Positions 20,801 to 35,800 of a stretch of DNA of 64,000 nucleotides are shown here, piece after piece. Under the pieces are notes generated by a model. It ran no database searches, was not told the DNA's origin, and saw only the letters and a list, made by a program, of their open reading frames with translations. Every line of letters begins with the position of its first letter. Position 1 is the first letter of the stretch. Origin of the DNA: Closterium sp. Naga37s-1 (lineage: Eukaryota; Streptophyta; Zygnematophyceae; Desmidiales; Closteriaceae); the NCBI GenBank assembly GCA_947471745.1, contig CANJKZ010000425.1, forward strand, positions 972,501 through 1,036,500. The letters run 5' to 3'. The translations under genes were made by a program, and so were the position numbers.

Positions 20801-23800
20801 ACACGTGTTCCTCCTCTCTCCTCTCGATTTTTGAGTCGACTCAAAAATCGACTCACTACACGTGTTCCTCCTCTCTCCTCTCGATTTTTGAGTCGACTCA
20901 AAAATCGACTCACTACACGTGTTCCTCCTCTCTCCTCTCGATTTTTGAGTCGACTCAAAAATCGACTCACTACACGTGTTCCTCCTCTCTCCTCTCGATT
21001 TTTGAGTCGACTCAAAAATCGACTCACTACACGTGTTCCTCCTCTCTCCTCTCGATTTTTGAGTCGACTCAAAAATCGACTCACTACACGTGTTCCTCCT
21101 CTCTCCTCTCGATTTTTGAGTCGACTCAAAAATCGACTCACTACACGTGTTCCTCCTCTCTCCTCTCGATTTTTGAGTCGACTCAAAAATCGACTCACTA
21201 CACGTGTTCCTCCTCTCTCCTCTCGATTTTTGAGTCGACTCAAAAATCGACTCACTACACGTGTTCCTCCTCTCTCCTCTCGATTTTTGAGTCGACTCAA
21301 AAATCGACTCACTACACGTGTTCCTCCTCTCTCCTCTCGATTTTTGAGTCGACTCAAAAATCGACTCACTACACGTGTTCCTCCTCTCTCCTCTCGATTT
21401 TTGAGTCGACTCAAAAATCGACTCACTACACGTGTTCCTCCTCTCTCCTCTCGATTTTTGAGTCGACTCAAAAATCGACTCACTACACGTGTTCCTCCTC
21501 TCTCCTCTCGATTTTTGAGTCGACTCAAAAATCGACTCACTACACGTGTTCCTCCTCTCTCCTCTCGATTTTTGAGTCGACTCAAAAATCGACTCACTAC
21601 ACGTGTTCCTCCTCTCTCCTCTCGATTTTTGAGTCGACTCAAAAATCGACTCACTACACGTGTTCCTCCTCTCTCCTCTCGATTTTTGAGTCGACTCAAA
21701 AATCGACTCACTACACGTGTTCCTCCTCTCTCCTCTCGATTTTTGAGTCGACTCAAAAATCGACTCACTACACGTGTTCCTCCTCTCTCCTCTCGATTTT
21801 TGAGTCGACTCAAAAATCGACTCACTACACGTGTTCCTCCTCTCTCCTCTCGATTTTTGAGTCGACTCAAAAATCGACTCACTACACGTGTTCCTCCTCT
21901 CTCCTCTCGATTTTTGAGTCGACTCAAAAATCGACTCACTACACGTGTTCCTCCTCTCTCCTCTCGATTTTTGAGTCGACTCAAAAATCGACTCACTACA
22001 CGTGTTCCTCCTCTCTCCTCTCGATTTTTGAGTCGACTCAAAAATCGACTCACTACACGTGTTCCTCCTCTCTCCTCTCGATTTTTGAGTCGACTCAAAA
22101 ATCGACTCACTACACGTGTTCCTCCTCTCTCCTCTCGATTTTTGAGTCGACTCAAAAATCGACTCACTACACGTGTTCCTCCTCTCTCCTCTCGATTTTT
22201 GAGTCGACTCAAAAATCGACTCACTACACGTGTTCCTCCTCTCTCCTCTCGATTTTTGAGTCGACTCAAAAATCGACTCACTACACGTGTTCCTCCTCTC
22301 TCCTCTCGATTTTTGAGTCGACTCAAAAATCGACTCACTACACGTGTTCCTCCTCTCTCCTCTCGATTTTTGAGTCGACTCAAAAATCGACTCACTACAC
22401 GTGTTCCTCCTCTCTCCTCTCGATTTTTGAGTCGACTCAAAAATCGACTCACTACACGTGTTCCTCCTCTCTCCTCTCGATTTTTGAGTCGACTCAAAAA
22501 TCGACTCACTACACGTGTTCCTCCTCTCTCCTCTCGATTTTTGAGTCGACTCAAAAATCGACTCACTACACGTGTTCCTCCTCTCTCCTCTCGATTTTTG
22601 AGTCGACTCAAAAATCGACTCACTACACGTGTTCCTCCTCTCTCCTCTCGATTTTTGAGTCGACTCAAAAATCGACTCACTACACGTGTTCCTCCTCTCT
22701 CCTCTCGATTTTTGAGTCGACTCAAAAATCGACTCACTACACGTGTTCCTCCTCTCTCCTCTCGATTTTTGAGTCGACTCAAAAATCGACTCACTACACG
22801 TGTTCCTCCTCTCTCCTCTCGATTTTTGAGTCGACTCAAAAATCGACTCACTACACGTGTTCCTCCTCTCTCCTCTCGATTTTTGAGTCGACTCAAAAAT
22901 CGACTCACTACACGTGTTCCTCCTCTCTCCTCTCGATTTTTGAGTCGACTCAAAAATCGACTCACTACACGTGTTCCTCCTCTCTCCTCTCGATTTTTGA
23001 GTCGACTCAAAAATCGACTCACTACACGTGTTCCTCCTCTCTCCTCTCGATTTTTGAGTCGACTCAAAAATCGACTCACTACACGTGTTCCTCCTCTCTC
23101 CTCTCGATTTTTGAGTCGACTCAAAAATCGACTCACTACACGTGTTCCTCCTCTCTCCTCTCGATTTTTGAGTCGACTCAAAAATCGACTCACTACACGT
23201 GTTCCTCCTCTCTCCTCTCGATTTTTGAGTCGACTCAAAAATCGACTCACTACACGTGTTCCTCCTCTCTCCTCTCGATTTTTGAGTCGACTCAAAAATC
23301 GACTCACTACACGTGTTCCTCCTCTCTCCTCTCGATTTTTGAGTCGACTCAAAAATCGACTCACTACACGTGTTCCTCCTCTCTCCTCTCGATTTTTGAG
23401 TCGACTCAAAAATCGACTCACTACACGTGTTCCTCCTCTCTCCTCTCGATTTTTGAGTCGACTCAAAAATCGACTCACTACACGTGTTCCTCCTCTCTCC
23501 TCTCGATTTTTGAGTCGACTCAAAAATCGACTCACTACACGTGTTCCTCCTCTCTCCTCTCGATTTTTGAGTCGACTCAAAAATCGACTCACTACACGTG
23601 TTCCTCCTCTCTCCTCTCGATTTTTGAGTCGACTCAAAAATCGACTCACTACACGTGTTCCTCCTCTCTCCTCTCGATTTTTGAGTCGACTCAAAAATCG
23701 ACTCACTACACGTGTTCCTCCTCTCTCCTCTCGATTTTTGAGTCGACTCAAAAATCGACTCACTACACGTGTTCCTCCTCTCTCCTCTCGATTTTTGAGT

Positions 23801-26800
23801 CGACTCAAAAATCGACTCACTACACGTGTTCCTCCTCTCTCCTCTCGATTTTTGAGTCGACTCAAAAATCGACTCACTACACGTGTTCCTCCTCTCTCCT
23901 CTCGATTTTTGAGTCGACTCAAAAATCGACTCACTACACGTGTTCCTCCTCTCTCCTCTCGATTTTTGAGTCGACTCAAAAATCGACTCACTACACGTGT
24001 TCCTCCTCTCTCCTCTCGATTTTTGAGTCGACTCAAAAATCGACTCACTACACGTGTTCCTCCTCTCTCCTCTCGATTTTTGAGTCGACTCAAAAATCGA
24101 CTCACTACACGTGTTCCTCCTCTCTCCTCTCGATTTTTGAGTCGACTCAAAAATCGACTCACTACACGTGTTCCTCCTCTCTCCTCTCGATTTTTGAGTC
24201 GACTCAAAAATCGACTCACTACACGTGTTCCTCCTCTCTCCTCTCGATTTTTGAGTCGACTCAAAAATCGACTCACTACACGTGTTCCTCCTCTCTCCTC
24301 TCGATTTTTGAGTCGACTCAAAAATCGACTCACTACACGTGTTCCTCCTCTCTCCTCTCGATTTTTGAGTCGACTCAAAAATCGACTCACTACACGTGTT
24401 CCTCCTCTCTCCTCTCGATTTTTGAGTCGACTCAAAAATCGACTCACTACACGTGTTCCTCCTCTCTCCTCTCGATTTTTGAGTCGACTCAAAAATCGAC
24501 TCACTACACGTGTTCCTCCTCTCTCCTCTCGATTTTTGAGTCGACTCAAAAATCGACTCACTACACGTGTTCCTCCTCTCTCCTCTCGATTTTTGAGTCG
24601 ACTCAAAAATCGACTCACTACACGTGTTCCTCCTCTCTCCTCTCGATTTTTGAGTCGACTCAAAAATCGACTCACTACACGTGTTCCTCCTCTCTCCTCT
24701 CGATTTTTGAGTCGACTCAAAAATCGACTCACTACACGTGTTCCTCCTCTCTCCTCTCGATTTTTGAGTCGACTCAAAAATCGACTCACTACACGTGTTC
24801 CTCCTCTCTCCTCTCGATTTTTGAGTCGACTCAAAAATCGACTCACTACACGTGTTCCTCCTCTCTCCTCTCGATTTTTGAGTCGACTCAAAAATCGACT
24901 CACTACACGTGTTCCTCCTCTCTCCTCTCGATTTTTGAGTCGACTCAAAAATCGACTCACTACACGTGTTCCTCCTCTCTCCTCTCGATTTTTGAGTCGA
25001 CTCAAAAATCGACTCACTACACGTGTTCCTCCTCTCTCCTCTCGATTTTTGAGTCGACTCAAAAATCGACTCACTACACGTGTTCCTCCTCTCTCCTCTC
25101 GATTTTTGAGTCGACTCAAAAATCGACTCACTACACGTGTTCCTCCTCTCTCCTCTCGATTTTTGAGTCGACTCAAAAATCGACTCACTACACGTGTTCC
25201 TCCTCTCTCCTCTCGATTTTTGAGTCGACTCAAAAATCGACTCACTACACGTGTTCCTCCTCTCTCCTCTCGATTTTTGAGTCGACTCAAAAATCGACTC
25301 ACTACACGTGTTCCTCCTCTCTCCTCTCGATTTTTGAGTCGACTCAAAAATCGACTCACTACACGTGTTCCTCCTCTCTCCTCTCGATTTTTGAGTCGAC
25401 TCAAAAATCGACTCACTACACGTGTTCCTCCTCTCTCCTCTCGATTTTTGAGTCGACTCAAAAATCGACTCACTACACGTGTTCCTCCTCTCTCCTCTCG
25501 ATTTTTGAGTCGACTCAAAAATCGACTCACTACACGTGTTCCTCCTCTCTCCTCTCGATTTTTGAGTCGACTCAAAAATCGACTCACTACACGTGTTCCT
25601 CCTCTCTCCTCTCGATTTTTGAGTCGACTCAAAAATCGACTCACTACACGTGTTCCTCCTCTCTCCTCTCGATTTTTGAGTCGACTCAAAAATCGACTCA
25701 CTACACGTGTTCCTCCTCTCTCCTCTCGATTTTTGAGTCGACTCAAAAATCGACTCACTACACGTGTTCCTCCTCTCTCCTCTCGATTTTTGAGTCGACT
25801 CAAAAATCGACTCACTACACGTGTTCCTCCTCTCTCCTCTCGATTTTTGAGTCGACTCAAAAATCGACTCACTACACGTGTTCCTCCTCTCTCCTCTCGA
25901 TTTTTGAGTCGACTCAAAAATCGACTCACTACACGTGTTCCTCCTCTCTCCTCTCGATTTTTGAGTCGACTCAAAAATCGACTCACTACACGTGTTCCTC
26001 CTCTCTCCTCTCGATTTTTGAGTCGACTCAAAAATCGACTCACTACACGTGTTCCTCCTCTCTCCTCTCGATTTTTGAGTCGACTCAAAAATCGACTCAC
26101 TACACGTGTTCCTCCTCTCTCCTCTCGATTTTTGAGTCGACTCAAAAAATCGACTCACTACACGTGTTCCTCCTCTCTCCTCTCGATTTTTGAGTCGACT
26201 CAAAAATCGACTCACTACACGTGTTCCTCCTCTCTCCTCTCGATTTTTGAGTCGACTCAAAAATCGACTCACTACACGTGTTCCTCCTCTCTCCTCTCGA
26301 TTTTTGAGTCGACTCAAAAATCGACTCACTACACGTGTTCCTCCTCTCTCCTCTCGATTTTTGAGTCGACTCAAAAATCGACTCACTACACGTGTTCCTC
26401 CTCTCTCCTCTCGATTTTTGAGTCGACTCAAAAATCGACTCACTACACGTGTTCCTCCTCTCTCCTCTCGATTTTTGAGTCGACTCAAAAATCGACTCAC
26501 TACACGTGTTCCTCCTCTCTCCTCTCGATTTTTGAGTCGACTCAAAAATCGACTCACTACACGTGTTCCTCCTCTCTCCTCTCGATTTTTGAGTCGACTC
26601 AAAAATCGACTCACTACACGTGTTCCTCCTCTCTCCTCTCGATTTTTGAGTCGACTCAAAAATCGACTCACTACACGTGTTCCTCCTCTCTCCTCTCGAT
26701 TTTTGAGTCGACTCAAAAATCGACTCACTACACGTGTTCCTCCTCTCTCCTCTCGATTTTTGAGTCGACTCAAAAATCGACTCACTACACGTGTTCCTCC

Positions 26801-29800
26801 TCTCTCCTCTCGATTTTTGAGTCGACTCAAAAATCGACTCACTACACGTGTTCCTCCTCTCTCCTCTCGATTTTTGAGTCGACTCAAAAATCGACTCACT
26901 ACACGTGTTCCTCCTCTCTCCTCTCGATTTTTGAGTCGACTCAAAAATCGACTCACTACACGTGTTCCTCCTCTCTCCTCTCGATTTTTGAGTCGACTCA
27001 AAAATCGACTCACTACACGTGTTCCTCCTCTCTCCTCTCGATTTTTGAGTCGACTCAAAAATCGACTCACTACACGTGTTCCTCCTCTCTCCTCTCGATT
27101 TTTGAGTCGACTCAAAAATCGACTCACTACACGTGTTCCTCCTCTCTCCTCTCGATTTTTGAGTCGACTCAAAAATCGACTCACTACACGTGTTCCTCCT
27201 CTCTCCTCTCGATTTTTGAGTCGACTCAAAAATCGACTCACTACACGTGTTCCTCCTCTCTCCTCTCGATTTTTGAGTCGACTCAAAAATCGACTCACTA
27301 CACGTGTTCCTCCTCTCTCCTCTCGATTTTTGAGTCGACTCAAAAATCGACTCACTACACGTGTTCCTCCTCTCTCCTCTCGATTTTTGAGTCGACTCAA
27401 AAATCGACTCACTACACGTGTTCCTCCTCTCTCCTCTCGATTTTTGAGTCGACTCAAAAATCGACTCACTACACGTGTTCCTCCTCTCTCCTCTCGATTT
27501 TTGAGTCGACTCAAAAATCGACTCACTACACGTGTTCCTCCTCTCTCCTCTCGATTTTTGAGTCGACTCAAAAATCGACTCACTACACGTGTTCCTCCTC
27601 TCTCCTCTCGATTTTTGAGTCGACTCAAAAATCGACTCACTACACGTGTTCCTCCTCTCTCCTCTCGATTTTTGAGTCGACTCAAAAATCGACTCACTAC
27701 ACGTGTTCCTCCTCTCTCCTCTCGATTTTTGAGTCGACTCAAAAATCGACTCACTACACGTGTTCCTCCTCTCTCCTCTCGATTTTTGAGTCGACTCAAA
27801 AATCGACTCACTACACGTGTTCCTCCTCTCTCCTCTCGATTTTTGAGTCGACTCAAAAATCGACTCACTACACGTGTTCCTCCTCTCTCCTCTCGATTTT
27901 TGAGTCGACTCAAAAATCGACTCACTACACGTGTTCCTCCTCTCTCCTCTCGATTTTTGAGTCGACTCAAAAATCGACTCACTACACGTGTTCCTCCTCT
28001 CTCCTCTCGATTTTTGAGTCGACTCAAAAATCGACTCACTACACGTGTTCCTCCTCTCTCCTCTCGATTTTTGAGTCGACTCAAAAATCGACTCACTACA
28101 CGTGTTCCTCCTCTCTCCTCTCGATTTTTGAGTCGACTCAAAAATCGACTCACTACACGTGTTCCTCCTCTCTCCTCTCGATTTTTGAGTCGACTCAAAA
28201 ATCGACTCACTACACGTGTTCCTCCTCTCTCCTCTCGATTTTTGAGTCGACTCAAAAATCGACTCACTACACGTGTTCCTCCTCTCTCCTCTCGATTTTT
28301 GAGTCGACTCAAAAATCGACTCACTACACGTGTTCCTCCTCTCTCCTCTCGATTTTTGAGTCGACTCAAAAATCGACTCACTACACGTGTTCCTCCTCTC
28401 TCCTCTCGATTTTTGAGTCGACTCAAAAATCGACTCACTACACGTGTTCCTCCTCTCTCCTCTCGATTTTTGAGTCGACTCAAAAATCGACTCACTACAC
28501 GTGTTCCTCCTCTCTCCTCTCGATTTTTGAGTCGACTCAAAAATCGACTCACTACACGTGTTCCTCCTCTCTCCTCTCGATTTTTGAGTCGACTCAAAAA
28601 TCGACTCACTACACGTGTTCCTCCTCTCTCCTCTCGATTTTTGAGTCGACTCAAAAATCGACTCACTACACGTGTTCCTCCTCTCTCCTCTCGATTTTTG
28701 AGTCGACTCAAAAATCGACTCACTACACGTGTTCCTCCTCTCTCCTCTCGATTTTTGAGTCGACTCAAAAATCGACTCACTACACGTGTTCCTCCTCTCT
28801 CCTCTCGATTTTTGAGTCGACTCAAAAATCGACTCACTACACGTGTTCCTCCTCTCTCCTCTCGATTTTTGAGTCGACTCAAAAATCGACTCACTACACG
28901 TGTTCCTCCTCTCTCCTCTCGATTTTTGAGTCGACTCAAAAATCGACTCACTACACGTGTTCCTCCTCTCTCCTCTCGATTTTTGAGTCGACTCAAAAAT
29001 CGACTCACTACACGTGTTCCTCCTCTCTCCTCTCGATTTTTGAGTCGACTCAAAAATCGACTCACTACACGTGTTCCTCCTCTCTCCTCTCGATTTTTGA
29101 GTCGACTCAAAAATCGACTCACTACACGTGTTCCTCCTCTCTCCTCTCGATTTTTGAGTCGACTCAAAAATCGACTCACTACACGTGTTCCTCCTCTCTC
29201 CTCTCGATTTTTGAGTCGACTCAAAAATCGACTCACTACACGTGTTCCTCCTCTCTCCTCTCGATTTTTGAGTCGACTCAAAAATCGACTCACTACACGT
29301 GTTCCTCCTCTCTCCTCTCGATTTTTGAGTCGACTCAAAAATCGACTCACTACACGTGTTCCTCCTCTCTCCTCTCGATTTTTGAGTCGACTCAAAAATC
29401 GACTCACTACACGTGTTCCTCCTCTCTCCTCTCGATTTTTGAGTCGACTCAAAAATCGACTCACTACACGTGTTCCTCCTCTCTCCTCTCGATTTTTGAG
29501 TCGACTCAAAAATCGACTCACTACACGTGTTCCTCCTCTCTCCTCTCGATTTTTGAGTCGACTCAAAAATCGACTCACTACACGTGTTCCTCCTCTCTCC
29601 TCTCGATTTTTGAGTCGACTCAAAAATCGACTCACTACACGTGTTCCTCCTCTCTCCTCTCGATTTTTGAGTCGACTCAAAAATCGACTCACTACACGTG
29701 TTCCTCCTCTCTCCTCTCGATTTTTGAGTCGACTCAAAAATCGACTCACTACACGTGTTCCTCCTCTCTCCTCTCGATTTTTGAGTCGACTCAAAAATCG

Positions 29801-32800
29801 ACTCACTACACGTGTTCCTCCTCTCTCCTCTCGATTTTTGAGTCGACTCAAAAATCGACTCACTACACGTGTTCCTCCTCTCTCCTCTCGATTTTTGAGT
29901 CGACTCAAAAATCGACTCACTACACGTGTTCCTCCTCTCTCCTCTCGATTTTTGAGTCGACTCAAAAATCGACTCACTACACGTGTTCCTCCTCTCTCCT
30001 CTCGATTTTTGAGTCGACTCAAAAATCGACTCACTACACGTGTTCCTCCTCTCTCCTCTCGATTTTTGAGTCGACTCAAAAATCGACTCACTACAACGTG
30101 TTCCTCCTCTCTCCTCTCGATTTTTGAGTCGACTCAAAAATCGACTCACTACACGTGTTCCTCCTCTCTCCTCTCGATTTTTGAGTCGACTCAAAAATCG
30201 ACTCACTACACGTGTTCCTCCTCTCTCCTCTCGATTTTTGAGTCGACTCAAAAATCGACTCACTACACGTGTTCCTCCTCTCTCCTCTCGATTTTTGAGT
30301 CGACTCAAAAATCGACTCACTACACGTGTTCCTCCTCTCTCCTCTCGATTTTTGAGTCGACTCAAAAATCGACTCACTACACGTGTTCCTCCTCTCTCCT
30401 CTCGATTTTTGAGTCGACTCAAAAATCGACTCACTACACGTGTTCCTCCTCTCTCCTCTCGATTTTTGAGTCGACTCAAAAATCGACTCACTACACGTGT
30501 TCCTCCTCTCTCCTCTCGATTTTTGAGTCGACTCAAAAATCGACTCACTACACGTGTTCCTCCTCTCTCCTCTCGATTTTTGAGTCGACTCAAAAATCGA
30601 CTCACTACACGTGTTCCTCCTCTCTCCTCTCGATTTTTGAGTCGACTCAAAAATCGACTCACTACACGTGTTCCTCCTCTCTCCTCTCGATTTTTGAGTC
30701 GACTCAAAAATCGACTCACTACACGTGTTCCTCCTCTCTCCTCTCGATTTTTGAGTCGACTCAAAAATCGACTCACTACACGTGTTCCTCCTCTCTCCTC
30801 TCGATTTTTGAGTCGACTCAAAAATCGACTCACTACACGTGTTCCTCCTCTCTCCTCTCGATTTTTGAGTCGACTCAAAAATCGACTCACTACAACGTGT
30901 TCCTCCTCTCTCCTCTCGATTTTGAGTCGACTCAAAAATCGACTCACTACACGTGTTCCTCCTCTCTCCTCTCGATTTTTGAGTCGACTCAAAAATCGAC
31001 TCACTACACGTGTTTCCTCCTCTCTCCTCTCGATTTTTGAGTCGACTCAAAAATCGACTCACTACACGTGTTCCTCCTCTCTCCTCTCGATTTTTGAGTC
31101 GACTCAAAAATCGACTCACTACACGTGTTCCTCCTCTCTCCTCTCGATTTTTGAGTCGACTCAAAAATCGACTCACTACACGTGTTCCTCCTCTCTCCTC
31201 TCGATTTTTGAGTCGACTCAAAAATCGACTCACTACACGTGTTCCTCCTCTCTCCTCTCGATTTTTGAGTCGACTCAAAAATCGACTCACTACACGTGTT
31301 CCTCCTCTCTCCTCTCGATTTTTGAGTCGACTCAAAAATCGACTCACTACACGTGTTCCTCCTCTCTCCTCTCGATTTTTGAGTCGACTCAAAAATCGAC
31401 TCACTACACGTGTTCCTCCTCTCTCCTCTCGATTTTGAGTCGACTCAAAAATCGACTCACTACACGTGTTCCTCCTCTCTCCTCTCGATTTTTGAGTCGA
31501 CTCAAAAATCGACTCACTACACGTGTTCCTCCTCTCTCCTCTCGATTTTTGAGTCGACTCAAAAATCGACTCACTACACGTGTTCCTCCTCTCTCCTCTC
31601 GATTTTTGAGTCGACTCAAAAATCGACTCACTACACGTGTTCCTCCTCTCTCCTCTCGATTTTGAGTCGACTCAAAAATCGACTCACTACACGTGTTCCT
31701 CCTCTCTCCTCTCGATTTTTGAGTCGACTAAAAAATCGACTCACTACACGTGTTCCTCCTCTCTCCTCTCGATTTTTGAGTCGACTCAAAAATCGACTCA
31801 CTACACGTGTTCCTCCTCTCTCCTCTCGATTTTTGAGTCGACTCAAAAATCGACTCACTACACGTGTTCCTCCTCTCTCCTCTCGATTTTTGAGTCGACT
31901 CAAAAATCGACTCACTACACGTGTTCCTCCTCTCTCCTCTCGATTTTTGAGTCGACTCAAAAATCGACTCACTACACGTGTTCCTCCTCTCTCCTCTCGA
32001 TTTTTGAGTCGACTCAAAAATCGACTCACTACACGTGTTCCTCCTCTCTCCTCTCGATTTTTGAGTCGACTCAAAAATCGACTCACTACACGTGTTCCTC
32101 CTCTCTCCTCTCGATTTTTGAGTCGACTCAAAAATCGACTCACTACACGTGTTCCTCCTCTCTCCTCTCGATTTTTGAGTCGACTCAAAAATCGACTCAC
32201 TACACGTGTTCCTCCTCTCTCCTCTCGATTTTTGAGTCGACTCAAAAATCGACTCACTACACGTGTTCCTCCTCTCTCCTCTCGATTTTTGAGTCGACTC
32301 AAAAATCGACTCACTACACGTGTTCCTCCTCTCTCCTCTCGATTTTTGAGTCGACTCAAAAATCGACTCACTACACGTGTTCCTCCTCTCTCCTCTCGAT
32401 TTTTGAGTCGACTCAAAAAATCGACTCACTACACGTGTTCCTCCTCTCTCCTCTCGATTTTTGAGTCGACTCAAAAATCGACTCACTACACGTGTTCCTC
32501 CTCTCTCCTCTCGATTTTTGAGTCGACTCAAAAATCGACTCACTACACGTGTTCCTCCTCTCTCCTCTCGATTTTTGAGTCGACTCAAAAATCGACTCAC
32601 TACACGTGTTCCTCCTCTCTCCTCTCGATTTTTGAGTCGACTCAAAAAATCGACTCACTACACGTGTTCCTCCTCTCTCCTCTCGATTTTTGAGTCGACT
32701 CAAAAATCGACTCACTACACGTGTTCCTCCTCTCTCCTCTCGATTTTTGAGTCGACTCAAAAAATCGACTCACTACACGTGTTCCTCCTCTCTCCTCTCG

Positions 32801-35800
32801 ATTTTGAGTCGACTCAAAAATCGACTCACTACACGTGTTCCTCCTCTCTCCTCTCGATTTTTGAGTCGACTCAAAAATCGACTCACTACACGTGTTCCTC
32901 CTCTCTCCTCTCGATTTTTGAGTCGACTCAAAAATCGACTCACTACACGTGTTCCTCCTCTCTCCTCTCGATTTTTGAGTCGACTCAAAAATCGACTCAC
33001 TACACGTGTTCCTCCTCTCTCTCCTCTCGATTTTTGAGTCGACTCAAAAATCGACTCACTACACGTGTTCCTCCTCTCTCCTCTCGATTTTTGAGTCGAC
33101 TCAAAAATCGACTCACTACACGTGTTCCTCCTCTCTCCTCTCGATTTTTGAGTCGACTCAAAAATCGACTCACTACACGTGTTCCTCCTCTCTCCTCTCG
33201 ATTTTTGAGTCGACTCAAAAATCGACTCACTACACGTGTTCCTCCTCTCTCCTCTCGATTTTTGAGTCGACTCAAAAATCGACTCACTACACGTGTTCCT
33301 CCTCTCTCCTCTCGATTTTTGAGTCGACTCAAAAATCGACTCACTACACGTGTTCCTCCTCTCTCCTCTCGATTTTTGAGTCGACTCAAAAATCGACTCA
33401 CTACACGTGTTCCTCCTCTCTCCTCTCGATTTTTGAGTCGACTCAAAAATCGACTCACTACACGTGTTCCTCCTCTCTCCTCTCGATTTTTGAGTCGACT
33501 CAAAAATCGACTCACTACACGTGTTCCTCCTCTCTCCTCTCGATTTTTGAGTCGACTCAAAAATCGACTCACTACACGTGTTCCTCCTCTCTCCTCTCGA
33601 TTTTTGAGTCGACTCAAAAATCGACTCACTACACGTGTTCCTCCTCTCTCCTCTCGATTTTTGAGTCGACTCAAAAATCGACTCACTACACGTGTTCCTC
33701 CTCTCTCCTCTCGATTTTTGAGTCGACTCAAAAATCGACTCACTACACGTGTTCCTCCTCTCTCCTCTCGATTTTTGAGTCGACTCAAAAATCGACTCAC
33801 TACACGTGTTCCTCCTCTCTCCTCTCGATTTTGAGTCGACTCAAAAATCGACTCACTACAACGTGTTCCTCCTCTCTCCTCTCGATTTTTGAGTCGACTC
33901 AAAAATCGACTCACTACACGTGTTCCTCCTCTCTCCTCTCGATTTTTGAGTCGACTCAAAATCGACTCACTACACGTGTTCCTCCTCTCTCCTCTCGATT
34001 TTGAGTCGACTCAAAAATCGACTCACTACACGTGTTCCTCCTCTCTCCTCTCGATTTTTGAGTCGACTCAAAAATCGACTCACTACACGTGTTCCTCCTC
34101 TCTCCTCTCGATTTTGAGTCGACTCAAAAATCGACTCACTACACGTGTTTCCTCCTCTCTCCTCTCGATTTTTGAGTCGACTCAAAAATCGACTCACTAC
34201 ACGTGTTTCCTCCTCTCTCCTCTCGATTTTTGAGTCGACTCAAAAATCGACTCACTACACGTGTTTCCTCCTCTCTCTCCTCTCGATTTTTGAGTCGACT
34301 CAAAATCGACTCACTACACGTGTTTCCTCCTCCTCTCCTCTCGATTTTTGAGTCGACTCAAAAATCGACTCACTACACGTGTTCCTCCTCTCTCCTCTCG
34401 ATTTTTGAGTCGACTCAAAAATCGACTCACTACACGTGTTCCTCCTCTCTCCTCTCGATTTTTGAGTCGACTCAAAAATCGACTCACTACACGTGTTCCT
34501 CCTCTCTCCTCTCGATTTTTGAGTCGACTCAAAAATCGACTCACTACACGTGTTCCTCCTCTCTCCTCTCGATTTTTGAGTCGACTCAAAAATCGACTCA
34601 CTACACGTGTTCCTCCTCTCTCCTCTCGATTTTTGAGTCGACTCAAAAATCGACTCACTACACGTGTTCCTCCTCTCTCCTCTCGATTTTTGAGTCGACT
34701 CAAAAATCGACTCACTACACGTGTTCCTCCTCTCTCCTCTCGATTTTTGAGTCGACTCAAAAATCGACTCACTACACGTGTTCCTCCTCTCTCCTCTCGA
34801 TTTTTGAGTCGACTCAAAAATCGACTCACTACACGTGTTCCTCCTCTCTCCTCTCGATTTTTGAGTCGACTCAAAAATCGACTCACTACACGTGTTCCTC
34901 CTCTCTCCTCTCGATTTTTGAGTCGACTCAAAAATCGACTCACTACACGTGTTCCTCCTCTCTCCTCTCGATTTTGAGTCGACTCAAAAATCGACTCACT
35001 ACACGTGTTCCTCCTCTCTCCTCTCGATTTTTGAGTCGACTCAAAAATCGACTCACTACACGTGTTCCTCCTCTCTCCTCTCGATTTTGAGTCGACTCAA
35101 AAATCGACTCACTACACGTGTTCCTCCTCTCATCCTCTCGATTTTTGAGTCGACTCAAAAATCGACTCACTACACGTGTTCCTCCTCTCTCCTCTCGATT
35201 TTTGAGTCGACTCAAAAATCGACTCACTACACGTGTTCCTCCTCTCTCCTCTCGATTTTTGAGTCGACTCAAAAATCGACTCACTACACGTGTTCCTCCT
35301 CTCTCCTCTCGATTTTTGAGTCGACTCAAAAATCGACTCACTACACGTGTTCCTCCTCTCTCCTCTCGATTTTTGAGTCGACTCAAAAATCGACTCACTA
35401 CACGTGTTCCTCCTCTCTCCTCTCGATTTTTGAGTCGACTCAAAAATCGACTCACTACACGTGTTCCTCCTCTCTCCTCTCGATTTTTGAGTCGACTCAA
35501 AAATCGACTCACTACACGTGTTCCTCCTCTCTCCTCTCGATTTTTGAGTCGACTCAAAAATCGACTCACTACACGTGTTCCTCCTCTCTCCTCTCGATTT
35601 TTGAGTCGACTCAAAAATCGACTCACTACAACGTGTTCCTCCTCTCTCCTCTCGATTTTTGAGTCGACTCAAAAATCGACTCACTACACGTGTTCCTCCT
35701 CTCTCCTCTCGATTTTTGAGTCGACTCAAAAATCGACTCACTACACGTGTTCCTCCTCTCTCCTCTCGATTTTTGAGTCGACTCAAAAATCGACTCACTA